32,777 bases of DNA from the NCBI GenBank assembly GCA_030613055.1, contig JAUWMR010000050.1:1-32777 (forward strand). Direction: 5' to 3'. The position numbers were made by a program, and so were the translations under genes. Below the pieces are notes generated by a model that saw only the letters and a program-made list of their open reading frames with translations, was not told the origin of the DNA and did not search any database. Positions 1 through 9,163 of the stretch are shown here, one piece after another. Each line of letters starts with the position of its first letter. Position 1 is the first letter of the stretch. The DNA comes from Desulfobacteraceae bacterium. GTDB lineage: Bacteria > Desulfobacterota > DSM-4660 > Desulfatiglandales > Desulfatiglandaceae.

Positions 1-27
1 TTTGATATGAGGAAGGGAATTATATGA
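1..27 (+). CDS. C-terminal tail of an upstream ORF (partial)
   Basis: Frame 1 is open from the window edge and reads FDMRKGII followed by TGA at 25-27. The stop overlaps the ATG of the next gene (ATGA), a typical translationally coupled operon junction. Only eight codons are visible, so the product cannot be identified. Because the next gene is an alpha-type subunit of an NDP-forming acyl-CoA synthetase without its ATP-grasp partner, a beta (ATP-grasp) subunit is a plausible guess. This is inference from context only. Confidence 0.3.
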   Translation, partial: FDMRKGII

Positions 28-1511
28 CTGTGGATAAGCTCGAATCTGGTCTGAATGCTGTTTTTAGTCCCAGATCAGTTGCAATTGTGGGCGCATCTTC
101 AACGTTTGGAAAATGGGGCCAGTTGATCATAAGCAATATTATAGCAGGGCATTTTCAAGGAAAGGTATTTCCTGTAAACCCCAAGGACGAGTTGATATGC
201 GGACTTCCTGTCTATAGGCGTATCCTGGATATTCCTGAGCCCGTTGATCTGGTCTTTATTACAACACCGGCCAGTACTGTCCCGGGGATTCTTGAAGAGT
301 GTGGTGAAAAAGGGGTGAAGGGGGTGGTTTTAATCACCTCCGGATTTAGCGAGACGGATGAGGCGGGGAAGGAGCTGGAGAGAGATATTGTCAATATCTG
401 CCAGGAAAAGGGTTTAACGCTTATCGGCCCCAATACCATGGGTATTATCTGCCCTGACGTCAACTTTTTCGCCACCGGAGCACATACAAGGCCTGAAAAG
501 GGATCCGTGGCCTTTGTGTCGCAATCGGGAAATCTGGGCCTCCAGCTTATCCACTGGGCGGAGCAGCAGGGGATTGGCGTTTCTGTATTTGTTGGCTCGG
601 GAAATGAGGCTATGTTCACCTGTACTGACTATTTGGAGTATCTGGAAAATGATACCTGTACTAAAATTATCGTCCTGTACCTTGAAAGCGTGGCCGAGGG
701 GAGTCATTTCCTGGAAGTAGCCAGGCGGATAAATCGAAAAAAGCCTCTGATTGTCTTAAAAGGCGGGCGGACAGAGGCGGGACGAATGGCCGCGGCTTCC
801 CATACCGGTTCCATGAGCGGGGAGGATTCGATATTCAGGGCCGTATGCCGTCAGTGTGGCCTTCTGGATGTCAATGTGCCTTCGGAATTGCTTGATCTTT
901 CGGCAGGCTTTTCCTCCCTGCCTTTGCCTAAGGGGAAACGTGTCGGCATTGTTACCCTTGGCGGGGGATGGGGAGTGGTGACCGCTGATGAATGTAACCA
1001 GAGAGGGCTTGAGGTGCCTGATATCCCGGAAGGCATTGTTAAAACCATCGGAAAATATCTCCCACCGTTCTGGAGTAAAGGCAACCCTGTGGATCTTGTG
1101 GGTACTCGCGATCTTGATGTTCCCATTGTGGCCGTAGAAGAGCTTTTAAAATGGGATGGAATTGATGCGGTAATAAGCTTGGGGATTGTGGGGCGTATGG
1201 AGCTTGTTCGCCTGCTTACCGAGTCTACCCGCAAGGTTGATAACTCTATATCATCCGAGTTCCTGGACCAGATAGAGGCGTTAAGTCAGCAATACGAAAA
1301 AATGTACACCACCAGGATGGTCGAACTAATGGAGACCTATGAGAAGCCTGTAATCGGCGTATCTCTTACCAGGACAGAACAGGGTACTGTCCGGCCAGTT
1401 CCTGGAAGTCCATACAGCGGGGTTTTCTATCAGACCCCGGAAAATGCGGTTAATGTCCTCTCCAGGATGGTGGAGTATCGTCGATTTATTGACGAACAGG
1501 GTTTAAAATGA
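24..1511 (+). CDS. Acyl-CoA synthetase (NDP-forming), CoA-binding/alpha-type subunit
   Basis: This 495-residue protein has the layout of the alpha half of ADP-forming acetate/acyl-CoA synthetases. An N-terminal Rossmann-like CoA-binding domain (about residues 10-110, with SVAIVGAS and PVNPK) is followed by succinyl-CoA-ligase-like domains (about 135-300 and 310-480, with LIGPNTMG and FVSQSGNLG). His260 in the ASHTGS motif is the expected phosphohistidine that carries phosphate between acyl-CoA and ADP. No ATP-grasp (beta) domain is present, so a separate subunit is needed, possibly the ORF whose stop overlaps this start. The family makes ATP from acyl-CoA or activates an acid; the acyl substrate cannot be read from sequence. 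The ATG at 24 is chosen because of the ATGA overlap and the purine-rich GAGGAAGGGAA just upstream. Confidence 0.85.
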   Translation: MTVDKLESGLNAVFSPRSVAIVGASSTFGKWGQLIISNIIAGHFQGKVFPVNPKDELICGLPVYRRILDIPEPVDLVFITTPASTVPGILEECGEKGVKGVVLITSGFSETDEAGKELERDIVNICQEKGLTLIGPNTMGIICPDVNFFATGAHTRPEKGSVAFVSQSGNLGLQLIHWAEQQGIGVSVFVGSGNEAMFTCTDYLEYLENDTCTKIIVLYLESVAEGSHFLEVARRINRKKPLIVLKGGRTEAGRMAAASHTGSMSGEDSIFRAVCRQCGLLDVNVPSELLDLSAGFSSLPLPKGKRVGIVTLGGGWGVVTADECNQRGLEVPDIPEGIVKTIGKYLPPFWSKGNPVDLVGTRDLDVPIVAVEELLKWDGIDAVISLGIVGRMELVRLLTESTRKVDNSISSEFLDQIEALSQQYEKMYTTRMVELMETYEKPVIGVSLTRTEQGTVRPVPGSPYSGVFYQTPENAVNVLSRMVEYRRFIDEQGLK

Positions 1512-1602
1512 TAAGACCCGTCAAAGGGTTCAGGGTTCGGGGTTTATTCATTCGAGCAAGTCAGCTATGAAAAGGCAACTTTAAACGGTGAACCTTGACA
1601 GT

Positions 1603-1703
1603 CTCGTAAAAAGTCCAATTTACCGTCACTCCCGCGAAGAGCTTGCCCCAGCGAAGGGAGGGGCGGGAATGACAAAAAAAGACAAATAAAGACTTTTTAC
1701 GAG
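1603..1703. repeat. MITE-like inverted-repeat element, copy 1
   Basis: Perfect 13-nt inverted arms (CTCGTAAAAAGTC at 1603-1615 and its complement at 1691-1703) enclose an imperfect inner palindrome of the GTCAnTCCCGC / GCGGGAATGAC type. The right side continues into GTTCATCA, which matches the longer arms of the second copy at 10034-10205. The left flank is diverged. The element lies in the 298-bp gap between the acyl-CoA synthetase gene and arnB and contains no ORF. It looks like a non-autonomous mobile or intergenic repeat; transcribed, it would form a long hairpin. Confidence 0.75.
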
Positions 1704-1759
1704 TTCATCAACTTTAAACCTCTGAACGCTTACGTAGATTTAATAAATCGCTGTTTTCC

Positions 1760-1787
1760 CTGCAATCAATCGCAGGGAGGATTGCAG
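1760..1787. other. Hairpin upstream of arnB
   Basis: CTGCAATC at 1760-1767 is repeated inverted as GATTGCAG at 1780-1787, a perfect 8-bp stem with a 12-nt loop, ending 22 nt before the arnB ATG. It is not followed by a T-run, so it is unlikely to be an intrinsic terminator. It could sit in the arnB leader. I see no convincing sigma70 promoter or other element in the rest of this gap. Confidence 0.35.
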
Positions 1788-1809
1788 ATAAAACCTGGAA
1801 AATCAGGCC

Positions 1810-2961
1810 ATGAGAAGTAACTTTCTGCCCTTTTCCCGTCCTTCCATTTCAGATGAAGACATCTCAGCAGTTGCAGGGGTGCTTCGTTCGGGATGGATTA
1901 CAACCGGTCCGAAGGTTGCTGATTTTGAGCAGAGGTTCTGCGACTATATTGGTTGTCAGGGGGCAGTGGCACTCTCCTCGGCTACTGCCGGAATGCATCT
2001 TGTGCTTAAGGCACTTGGCATCGGGCCAGGAGATGAAGTTATAACCCCTTCAATGACCTGGGTTTCCACTGTAAATCTCATTGTTTTGGCCGGTGCAAGG
2101 CCGGTGTTTGCGGATATTGACAGGGATACCCTGATGGTTTCCGGTGATTCTGTAGAGAATTGTCTTTCCGCGAGGACACGCCTGATTGTCCCTGTGCATT
2201 TTGCGGGGGCCCCTGTCGATATGGGGCCTATCCGCCGGATTGCCGGCAAAAAGGATATTCCCGTTATCGAAGACGCGGCCCATGCCTTGGGCACGGAATA
2301 CAATGGCGAACATGTTGGCCGGAGAGGAACCGCCGTATTCTCCTTCCATCCAATAAAGAATATCACTACAGGTGAAGGGGGCATGTTTTGTTCTGATGAT
2401 CAGGATGTTTTGGAACGTATTCGCCGTCTGAAGTTCCATGGGCTTGGCGTGGACGCCTATGATCGCCAGGCACAGGGACGGTCCCCTCAGGCCGAGGTTT
2501 TAGAGCCGGGATACAAATATAATATGACGGATATCTCAGCTGTCCTGGGTTTGAGACAGCTAGAGCGTATTGACGAGTTCAACAGGAAAAGGACCGAACT
2601 GGCCATGAGATACCGTGAACAACTCATTGATGTGGATGAAATACTGCCGCTGTCTGATCCTCCCTCTCCCATAAAGCACGCCTGGCACCTGTTCATTGTG
2701 CGCTTAGATATTGACAGGGCAGGGATCAGCAGGGATGATTTCATGGAGGAGTTGAAACATAAGAACATTGGCACGGGACTTCACTTCCGTGCCGTGCACC
2801 TTCAGAAATATTACATAGAATCAATGGGAATTAGACGTAACATGCTGCCAAATACCGAATGGAATTCCGATCGTATATGTTCGCTCCCTCTTTTTCCGGA
2901 AATGAACGATTCGGACGTGGATGATGTTGTAGACGCTATTAAGGAAGTGTTGAAAAGATGA
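1810..2961 (+). CDS. arnB: UDP-Ara4O aminotransferase ArnB (DegT/DnrJ/EryC1/StrS family)
   Basis: This 383-residue cytosolic PLP enzyme matches the usual ArnB length (about 380-385). The family transfers an amino group from glutamate to UDP-4-keto-pentose, giving UDP-4-amino-4-deoxy-L-arabinose (UDP-Ara4N). Visible family signatures are the N-terminal [41 protein letters not shown], and the PLP lysine Lys183 in [13 protein letters not shown]. The C-terminal [13 protein letters not shown] also fits ArnB. The stop overlaps the arnC start (ATGA), so the two are translationally coupled. The assignment to ArnB rather than another sugar aminotransferase rests on these signatures plus the adjacent arnC, arnA, arnD and arnT. 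Confidence 0.92.
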   Translation: MRSNFLPFSRPSISDEDISAVAGVLRSGWITTGPKVADFEQRFCDYIGCQGAVALSSATAGMHLVLKALGIGPGDEVITPSMTWVSTVNLIVLAGARPVFADIDRDTLMVSGDSVENCLSARTRLIVPVHFAGAPVDMGPIRRIAGKKDIPVIEDAAHALGTEYNGEHVGRRGTAVFSFHPIKNITTGEGGMFCSDDQDVLERIRRLKFHGLGVDAYDRQAQGRSPQAEVLEPGYKYNMTDISAVLGLRQLERIDEFNRKRTELAMRYREQLIDVDEILPLSDPPSPIKHAWHLFIVRLDIDRAGISRDDFMEELKHKNIGTGLHFRAVHLQKYYIESMGIRRNMLPNTEWNSDRICSLPLFPEMNDSDVDDVVDAIKEVLKR

Positions 2962-3911
2962 ATGAAACTCCTTTTGTATCAGTTGTTATTCCTGTCTTCA
3001 ATGAAGAGGCAAACCTTGATGAACTCATAAGGCGATGTCTTAATTCATGCTCAGGGATTGGCGAACCGTTTGAGATTATCCTTGTAGATGATGGAAGCAC
3101 TGACAGTTCAGCGGAAAAAATTACAGAGGCAGCCGAACAGCATGCGGGCAAGGTCATCGGGGTTATCCTAAACAGAAACTACGGCCAGCACGCTGCTGTC
3201 ATGGCAGGCCTTTTCGAGTCAAAGGGGGATATTGTCGTTACGCTCGACGCTGACCTCCAGAACCCACCCGAGGAAATACCGAGACTGGTAAAAAGGGCAG
3301 GGGAGGGATTTGACGTGGTCGGCAGCGTCCGGGTTCAGAGACGGGACTCTCTTTTTAGAAGGGTTGCCTCTTTTATGGTCAATAAGGCCGTGCAGCGTGC
3401 TACAGGTATTAATATGCACGATTACGGGTGCATGCTTCGTGCCTATCGCAGGAACATTGTGGATGCCATGCTCAAGTGTCATGAACGGAGCACATTTATC
3501 CCTATCCTTGCCAACAGCTTTGCCCGCAATACAACGGAAATCGAGGTGCGACATGAAGAACGTTTGGCCGGCCCATCAAAGTACGGGTTATGGAAATTGG
3601 TTAAGCTCCAGTTTGATCTTCTTACAAGCATGACGACTTTTCCGCTCCGTCTTCTGAGCGTGCTTGGCGGGATCATCTCGGCGGTGGGGATAGGCTTCGG
3701 GCTGTTCCTGCTTGTCATGAGGCTGATTCGCGGTCCCGAATGGGCCGCAGAGGGGGTCTTTACTCTCTTTGCTATTCTTTTCATTTTTATTGGTGCGCAG
3801 TTTATTGGCATGGGCCTGTTAGGGGAATATATCGGGCGGATTTATCACGATGTCAGGGCGAGGCCCCGCTATTTTGTTCAGCAGGTTGTGGGCAGGAACA
3901 GGCAGGCGTGA
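2958..3911 (+). CDS. arnC: Undecaprenyl-phosphate Ara4FN transferase ArnC (GT2 family)
   Basis: This 317-residue membrane-anchored glycosyltransferase (family about 320) transfers formylated Ara4N from UDP to undecaprenyl phosphate on the inner face of the cytoplasmic membrane. The GT2 catalytic domain occupies about residues 5-215, with [11 protein letters not shown] at the start, the nucleotide-binding ILVDDGSTD, and the metal-binding DAD (Asp97, Asp99) in [12 protein letters not shown]. Two hydrophobic helices follow, at about 228-255 and 265-290, with the [11 protein letters not shown] signature common to polyprenyl-phosphate glycosyltransferases. The start overlaps the arnB stop. Related DPM-like enzymes use glucose or mannose, but the operon context makes ArnC the best call. 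Confidence 0.92.
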   Translation: MNETPFVSVVIPVFNEEANLDELIRRCLNSCSGIGEPFEIILVDDGSTDSSAEKITEAAEQHAGKVIGVILNRNYGQHAAVMAGLFESKGDIVVTLDADLQNPPEEIPRLVKRAGEGFDVVGSVRVQRRDSLFRRVASFMVNKAVQRATGINMHDYGCMLRAYRRNIVDAMLKCHERSTFIPILANSFARNTTEIEVRHEERLAGPSKYGLWKLVKLQFDLLTSMTTFPLRLLSVLGGIISAVGIGFGLFLLVMRLIRGPEWAAEGVFTLFAILFIFIGAQFIGMGLLGEYIGRIYHDVRARPRYFVQQVVGRNRQA

Positions 3912-3995
3912 ACCCGGAACTTTGAACCTGTGTAGTTGCGATATTTATAAACTCGTGGATTGAGACAAAACCATGTATTTATAACATCAGACCTC

Positions 3996-4156
3996 GTTAA
4001 GTGGTTGAATAGTTAAGTGGTTAAATTCACGGCCATATTTGTTTTTAGTCCCGCCGTGGCGGGAGACATTCATCATTTTGATATTTGTAACTTACTGAAA
4101 TTATAAAAATTATTTTCCAACTCAACCACTCAACCACTTAACCACTCAACTATTTG
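3996..4156. repeat. Inverted array of AACCACT-type heptads around a GC hairpin
   Basis: The left arm (3996-4027) carries repeated TTAAGTGGTT units, and the right arm (4119-4156) carries repeated CAACCACT / TAACCACT units on the opposite strand, so the arms can pair over about 30 nt imperfectly. Between them lies the palindrome TCCCGCC-GT-GGCGGGA at 4049-4064. The element fills most of the 276-bp gap between arnC and arnA and has no coding potential. It shares its architecture (short tandem units, inverted copy about 90-100 nt away) with the element at 13986-14119. Confidence 0.65.
4078..4107 (+). promoter_or_regulatory. Candidate sigma70 promoter for arnA
   Basis: TTGATA (4078-4083) and TATAAA (4102-4107) are separated by 18 nt, each one base off consensus. 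The predicted start lies about 75 nt before the arnA ATG. It sits between the arms of the heptad repeat, so the right arm would be transcribed into the leader. Prediction by eye only. Confidence 0.4.
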
Positions 4157-4187
4157 ACTATATCTGAACATAGAGAGAGTGTTTTAA

Positions 4188-6185
4188 ATGAAAACTATTG
4201 TTTTGGCCTATCATAATATTGGTTGCATCGGCATTGAAGCACTGTTGAGAAACGGGTTCGAGATCTCTGCGGTCTTTACCTACAGAGATGATCCCGGGGA
4301 GACTGTCTGGTTTGATTCCGTTGCGGAGCTTGCCGCATCCCGCGGCATCAAGGTGTTTTCACCGGAGGATATCAACCATCCGATCTGGGTGAAAAAAATC
4401 AGCGAGCTTGCGCCGGACATTATTTTTTCATTTTATTACCGCGATATGGTCGGATCATCCATTTTGGATATTCCGCCATCGGGATGCCTTAACCTGCACG
4501 GTTCCCTTCTTCCGGAGTATCGAGGCCGATGCCCGATAAACTGGGTGCTTGTCAAAGGCGAGAAAGAAACCGGTGTTACGCTCCATTACATGACGCCACG
4601 CCCGGATGATGGCGATATTGTATGTCAGAAAAAAATCAGCATATCGGATGATGACACAGTAAGATCCCTGTATAAAAAAGCGGAAAAAGCGTGTGCAAAT
4701 ATGCTTGATGAAATCCTGCCGCAAATAAAGGATGGTACAGCGCCGCGTGATCCCCAGGATCACTCAAAGGCGACCTACTTTGGAGGACGCAGCCCGGAGG
4801 ACGGCGAGATAAACTGGATGCGGGATGCCGCTGAAGTCAGAAATCTGGTCAGGGCAGTAACCCGTCCTTATCCCGGGGCGTTTAGCTATGTTGGCGACAG
4901 GAAATGCCTCCTCTGGGAGGTGACGCAATTGCCGGATGGCGGCAAAGGATCAGGGCCCGGCACTATCATTTCAATAGATCCGCTGATAGTTGAATGTGGG
5001 AAGGACGCTGTGCGGGTGGATTTTGGGCAGCCCGAGGAAGGCGTATACATGAGCGGCATTCAACTTGCTAATGAACTCGGTCTACTTGAGGGCATGACCT
5101 TTGGCGCATGTGTAAGCAGGCAGTTAGAGACAGCAAGAAAGAAGCGCATCCTTATTTTAGGTGTTGACGGTTTTATAGGTAATGCCCTTGTCGAACGACT
5201 CCTTGAGAGCGAAAAATACGAAGTACACGGTATGGACCTGCGCTCAAACGGTATCAAAAGACTCTTAGACCGCCCTGGATTCCATTTTGACGAAGGTGAT
5301 ATTGCCATTCACCGGGAGTGGATAGAATACCACATCAGGAAATGTGATATTGTAATTCCTCTGGTGGCCATCGCGACGCCTGTCGAATATACGAGAAACC
5401 CTCTCAGGGTTTTTGAGCTTGATTTTGAGGAGAACCTGAGGATTGTCCGGTATTGTGTGAAATACAAAAAGCGGATTGTTTTCCCGTCCACATCCGAGGT
5501 GTATGGAATGTGCGATGAGGAGCTGTTTGATGAAGACAACTCCAAACTCGTCTTAGGGCCTATCCGGATGCAGCGATGGATTTACTCATGCAGCAAGCAG
5601 TTGTTAGACAGGGTAATCTGGGCCTATGGAGAGCAGGAGGGCCTCAGGTTTACGTTATTCAGGCCTTTCAACTGGATAGGACCGAGACTGGATAGTCTCG
5701 CGTCAGCGCGCATCGGGAGTTCGCGAGCCATCACTCAACTGATCCTGAATCTCGCGGAGGGGACCCCTATCCAGCTTATTGATGGCGGAGATCAGAAACG
5801 TTGTTTCACGGATGTGGAAGACGGGGTGGAATGCCTTTGCCGGATTATCGAAAACAGGGGCGGTGTATGCGACGGAAGGATAATCAATATCGGAAATCCG
5901 GATAATGAAGTTAGTATCAAAGAATTAGCCGAGATGTTAGTGGAAAAATTTCAAGAGCACCCCTTAAAGTCAAAGTTTCCTCCTTTTGCAGGGTTCCGCG
6001 AGTTAGAAAGCGTTTCATATTATGGCGCCGGGTATCAGGATGTTCAACATAGAAAGCCGCTTATCAGGAATGCCCGAAATCTGTTGAACTGGACCCCTAA
6101 CGTAGTGCTTGAGCAATCCGTTGAGAAAACGCTTGATTTCTTTCTGAGGGAAGCCATCGAGCGTGGAGACTTCAGTTATATGTAA
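4188..6185 (+). CDS. arnA: Bifunctional ArnA: UDP-Ara4N formyltransferase / UDP-glucuronate decarboxylase
   Basis: This 665-residue protein (E. coli ArnA is about 660) carries both ArnA domains. The N-terminal formyltransferase (about 1-305) has Asn102 and His104 in [10 protein letters not shown] and Asp140 in the PDDGDI motif, the same catalytic numbering as the E. coli enzyme; it N-formylates UDP-Ara4N using 10-formyl-THF. The C-terminal extended SDR (about 315-660) has the NAD-binding [15 protein letters not shown], and a YSCSK catalytic Tyr/Lys, and oxidatively decarboxylates UDP-glucuronate to UDP-4-keto-pentose. [11 protein letters not shown] and [11 protein letters not shown] are typical of this domain. 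Both are cytosolic. The gene is separated from arnC by a repeat but has its own candidate promoter. No missing residues were noted. Confidence 0.95.
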   Translation: MKTIVLAYHNIGCIGIEALLRNGFEISAVFTYRDDPGETVWFDSVAELAASRGIKVFSPEDINHPIWVKKISELAPDIIFSFYYRDMVGSSILDIPPSGCLNLHGSLLPEYRGRCPINWVLVKGEKETGVTLHYMTPRPDDGDIVCQKKISISDDDTVRSLYKKAEKACANMLDEILPQIKDGTAPRDPQDHSKATYFGGRSPEDGEINWMRDAAEVRNLVRAVTRPYPGAFSYVGDRKCLLWEVTQLPDGGKGSGPGTIISIDPLIVECGKDAVRVDFGQPEEGVYMSGIQLANELGLLEGMTFGACVSRQLETARKKRILILGVDGFIGNALVERLLESEKYEVHGMDLRSNGIKRLLDRPGFHFDEGDIAIHREWIEYHIRKCDIVIPLVAIATPVEYTRNPLRVFELDFEENLRIVRYCVKYKKRIVFPSTSEVYGMCDEELFDEDNSKLVLGPIRMQRWIYSCSKQLLDRVIWAYGEQEGLRFTLFRPFNWIGPRLDSLASARIGSSRAITQLILNLAEGTPIQLIDGGDQKRCFTDVEDGVECLCRIIENRGGVCDGRIINIGNPDNEVSIKELAEMLVEKFQEHPLKSKFPPFAGFRELESVSYYGAGYQDVQHRKPLIRNARNLLNWTPNVVLEQSVEKTLDFFLREAIERGDFSYM

Positions 6186-6512
6186 CATTTTAGCTCTTTG
6201 AAAAAATCGGTCATCTGTTGTAGGGACATGGGGATCTCTTTTTTAAAAGCCGCATATGCTTACATCATTACATGGCACGGCAGTTAGGCCTTACAATTCA
6301 AGCAACGGACAGCCCCATACGGGAATCTTCATGATTAAGACCGCCATCTCTGCCTGCTCAGAGCCAATGGTCAAAGCCCAGCCTCCGGCCCATAGGGCCT
6401 ACGCCCCGGTGGGGGGGCGTGTTGTTAGCATTAGGTGAATTTGTGATGCGGCTTTTAAAAAAGAGCCCCCCATGTCCCGGTATTGTTTTCAAAGGGCTAA
6501 ACTATTACAATT
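6181..6512. repeat. 330-bp inverted-repeat mobile-like element between arnA and arnD
   Basis: The left arm (6181-6255) and right arm (6446-6512) are imperfect inverted repeats. The inner 33 nt (6223-6255 against 6446-6478) differ at about two positions and share CTCTTTTTTAAAAGCCGCAT. The outer parts share TTTAGCnCTTTGAAAA but the left has an extra 12 or so nt. The left end overlaps the arnA stop codon. The 190-bp core has a GC hairpin (ACGCCCC at 6401-6407 with GGGGCGT at 6414-6420) and no credible gene; a 60-codon ORF at 6256-6438 has no recognisable features. The last 55 bp recur exactly at 13192-13246. This accounts for the 385-bp gene-free stretch 6186-6570; the remaining 58 bp are the arnD leader. 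Confidence 0.75.
6483..6511 (+). promoter_or_regulatory. Candidate outward promoter inside the repeat, reading into arnD
   Basis: TTGTTT (6483-6488) and TACAAT (6506-6511) are 17 nt apart; the -10 has 5/6 consensus bases and the -35 has 3/6. Both lie inside the 55-bp repeated end, so the copy upstream of the tetR gene carries the same pair at 13217-13245. A start near 6518 would give arnD a leader of about 50 nt. Prediction by eye only. Confidence 0.3.
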
Positions 6513-6570
6513 ATATTGATTGACTCCGGACATAACCTCCCAAATTCCCGGTTCCAGCAGGAATAATTAC

Positions 6571-7485
6571 ATGAAAATAGGTTTAAGAATTGATGTTGAT
6601 ACCTTGAGGGGGACCAAATACGGTGTGCCGAATTTGTGCAGGCTATTTGCTTCTCATTCGATCACGGCATCGTTCTTTTTTTCTTTAGGCCCGGATAATA
6701 TGGGCCGGCATCTGTGGCGATTAGCCCGTCCCTCCTTTATCTGGAAAATGCTGAGATCGAGGGCTTCAAGCCTCTATGGATGGAATATACTATTAAGGGG
6801 TACGTTATGGCCGGGACCTGTTATAGGAGAAAAATCAGGCAGTATTATTCGTTCCGTGTCTGATGCCGGCCACGAAGTGGGACTCCATGCATGGGATCAT
6901 CACGCGTGGCAGCGACATATTGACAGGATGGACGGAGATGACATACACCGTTCTCTAAAATTAGGCGTGGACCTGCTTTCGCGGATTATTGGCAGAAGGC
7001 CGGCTTGTTCGGCTGTTCCCGGCTGGAAATGCAACGATCTCGTGTTGCTTGAAAAAGCCAGGTTTCCATTTGATTATAACAGCGACTGCAGGGGAACAAG
7101 TATATTCAGACCGGTTATTAACGGAAAGGAATTAGAGCAGCCCCAGATCCCTGTTACACTACCAACCTACGATGAGGTAATCGGGCATAACGGCATATCC
7201 AATAATAACTACAACGATTATATATTCTCCCTGCTTAAAACGGACGGGCTCAATGTCCTGACAATTCATGCAGAGGTTGAGGGTATTGTCTGTATAGAGA
7301 TGTTTGAGCGCTTCGTAAAGCGTGCTCAATCAAAAGGGGCATCATTTATCCCCCTAAAGAAATTCCTCACGCAGGCCCAGCCCATTGGCCGTTCGTCCAT
7401 TTCCCCTGAGAAAATTCCCGGCCGCGACGGCTGGGTCGCATGCCAGGCAGAAGCCATGACCCATGATAAGGAAATGGAATCATGA
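6571..7485 (+). CDS. arnD: Ara4FN-phosphoundecaprenol deformylase ArnD (polysaccharide deacetylase fold)
   Basis: The ATG at 6571 is preferred over an in-frame TTG at 6520. It has AGGA 8 nt upstream and gives the conserved N-terminus MKIGLRIDVDTLRGT, about 304 residues against about 296 in E. coli. The NodB/polysaccharide-deacetylase fold is shown by Asp8 and Asp10 of RIDVD, the GHEVGLHAWDHHAWQ metal-ligand histidine segment, and the PGWKCND region. ArnD removes the formyl group from Ara4FN-phosphoundecaprenol, making the transfer irreversible. The stop overlaps the arnT start (ATGA). The gene is preceded by a repeat carrying a candidate promoter, so it may be transcribed separately from arnBCA. 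Confidence 0.9.
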   Translation: MKIGLRIDVDTLRGTKYGVPNLCRLFASHSITASFFFSLGPDNMGRHLWRLARPSFIWKMLRSRASSLYGWNILLRGTLWPGPVIGEKSGSIIRSVSDAGHEVGLHAWDHHAWQRHIDRMDGDDIHRSLKLGVDLLSRIIGRRPACSAVPGWKCNDLVLLEKARFPFDYNSDCRGTSIFRPVINGKELEQPQIPVTLPTYDEVIGHNGISNNNYNDYIFSLLKTDGLNVLTIHAEVEGIVCIEMFERFVKRAQSKGASFIPLKKFLTQAQPIGRSSISPEKIPGRDGWVACQAEAMTHDKEMES

Positions 7486-9125
7486 AAAAGTCCTCCATTG
7501 CGGTCATAGGGCTCTTTGTTCTTCTTTACATTATCCCGCTCGGAGCGCGACCTGTTATTTCCCCTGACGAGGTTCGATACGCTGAAATTCCAAGGGAGAT
7601 GATCGCCACAGGCGATTGGGTAGTGCCCCGCCTAAACGGGCTCCGGTATTTTGAAAAACCTGTAATGGGTTACTGGCTCAACGCGGCAGCCATGATGCTG
7701 TTTGGGGAAAATGCGTTTGCCATCCGTTTGCCGTCAGCCTTAGCCGTTGGAATCTCTGCGCTGATGGTTTTCTTTCTGGTTCGACGGTTCGCAGGCGGAT
7801 ACCTGACGGGAATTATTGCAGCAACGGCTCTTTTTACCTGCCTGGAAGTTTTTGCTCTTGGGGTTTTTTGCGTCTTGGACAGCTCACTGGCCATGTTTGT
7901 GACCGTGGCAATGGTATTTTTCTTTTTTGCGCATATGGCCGAACGTTCCGGAAGAAGAACCCTTTTCCTTGCGTTTTTCGGGGCCTTTTGCGGCTTTGCA
8001 TTTCTTACAAAGGGCTTTTTAGCTTTTGCCGTACCGGCGGTTACCATCGTGCCCTTTTTGATCTGGGAGGGCCGTGTAAAAGACCTATTCAGGGATTTCT
8101 GGATCGCAATTTTAGCTGCCTTTCTTGTTTGTCTACCGTGGTCTGTTATGATCCATCTTCGCGAAAATGATTTCTGGAACTATTTTTTCTGGATTGAACA
8201 TATAAAAAGATTTATGTCCGATAATGCCCAGCATTCACAGCCGTTCTGGTTCTTTATTCCCGTAATAGCAGTGGGCGCGCTTCCGTGGACCGTTTTTATG
8301 CCTGCCGCGATTTCAGGGATGAGGGAGACACGCCTTGAGAAACCATTTGCCCGGTTTGCCATCTGCTGGTTCCTGTTCCCCCTTCTTTTTTTCTCTTTGT
8401 CCCAGGGAAAACTGGCCACGTACATCCTGCCCTGCTTTCCTCCCCTTGTGATTGTCATGACAGTCGGGCTGCAAAAGTATCTGGAAGGAAATAAAAAACT
8501 GGCATTCATTAGTGGAGCGTTTTTTCTTTCCATATTGACAGGTATTTTAGGGATATTCATTCTAATAACCCAAATGACAGGTTACTGGGGATTAGGGATA
8601 TATAGCCGTCCGGAAACATGGAAGTGGATCCTCGGTGCGGCAGGACTTCTGACAATGTCGTTTCTTTTTTTCTTAGCGGGTAAGGCAAATAACGTGCAAA
8701 AAAAAATATTATTCTGCACCATGGCCCCGATGCTGTTTATGTTCAGCGGGCATTTTATTTTGCCTGAGAAGATCAACGCGGCAAGATCACCTGGAACGTT
8801 TCTCATGCGCCATGCGCAAAAAGTGCATCCTGGCACGCCTCTTGTTTCGGATGACCACCTGACATACGATGTGTGCTGGTATTATAAGCGGAATAACGTA
8901 TTTCTGGTTTACAGCGGCGGCGAATTTGCATATGGCATAAGACGTGATGACTCTAAACACCGGCTTTTGCAGCGTGAAGAGTTCGAAGGGTTTGTAAAAA
9001 AACATACGGGAAAGAAACGGGTGACACTCGTTACCGATATTAAGCGTTTTGAGTGGTATAAATCCATTTTAGGCAGGCCGGCTTTTGTGTACACTGATGG
9101 CATTTTCGTATTTGCACAGTATTAG
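7482..9125 (+). CDS. arnT: Lipid A Ara4N transferase ArnT (GT-C, PMT-like)
   Basis: This 547-residue inner-membrane enzyme (E. coli ArnT about 550) moves Ara4N from undecaprenyl phosphate to lipid A phosphates on the periplasmic side, lowering envelope negative charge. The first periplasmic loop carries the GT-C acidic motif SPDEVRYAEIPREM (Asp29, Glu30). LPRLNGLRYFEKPVMGYW-like family signatures follow at about 50-70, then at least ten hydrophobic helices to about residue 420. The soluble periplasmic C-terminus covers about 430-547. The gene is coupled to arnD by an ATGA overlap. Fit to ArnT is strong; other PMT-like transferases are less likely here. Confidence 0.92.
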   Translation: MKKSSIAVIGLFVLLYIIPLGARPVISPDEVRYAEIPREMIATGDWVVPRLNGLRYFEKPVMGYWLNAAAMMLFGENAFAIRLPSALAVGISALMVFFLVRRFAGGYLTGIIAATALFTCLEVFALGVFCVLDSSLAMFVTVAMVFFFFAHMAERSGRRTLFLAFFGAFCGFAFLTKGFLAFAVPAVTIVPFLIWEGRVKDLFRDFWIAILAAFLVCLPWSVMIHLRENDFWNYFFWIEHIKRFMSDNAQHSQPFWFFIPVIAVGALPWTVFMPAAISGMRETRLEKPFARFAICWFLFPLLFFSLSQGKLATYILPCFPPLVIVMTVGLQKYLEGNKKLAFISGAFFLSILTGILGIFILITQMTGYWGLGIYSRPETWKWILGAAGLLTMSFLFFLAGKANNVQKKILFCTMAPMLFMFSGHFILPEKINAARSPGTFLMRHAQKVHPGTPLVSDDHLTYDVCWYYKRNNVFLVYSGGEFAYGIRRDDSKHRLLQREEFEGFVKKHTGKKRVTLVTDIKRFEWYKSILGRPAFVYTDGIFVFAQY

Positions 9126-9163
9126 CGATGAAAAACCTGACCCTGATTACAAGGTCTTGAGCT

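Noticed and set aside
3996-4156. CRISPR-like array
   Set aside because: The units are 7-10 nt with no spacers of even length, they occur in inverted rather than uniform orientation, and no cas gene is near.
6256-6438. 60-codon ORF inside the arnA-arnD repeat element
   Set aside because: It lies within the inverted-repeat core, has no ribosome binding site or recognisable motif, and its composition follows the GC hairpin.
6286-6440. Integron attC-like sequence (GTTAGGCCTTACAATTCAAG and a later GTTGTTAGCATTAGG) in the core of the repeat element
   Set aside because: The two ends are not reverse complements, so no attC-type fold forms, the R box is off consensus, and there is no integrase or cassette array.
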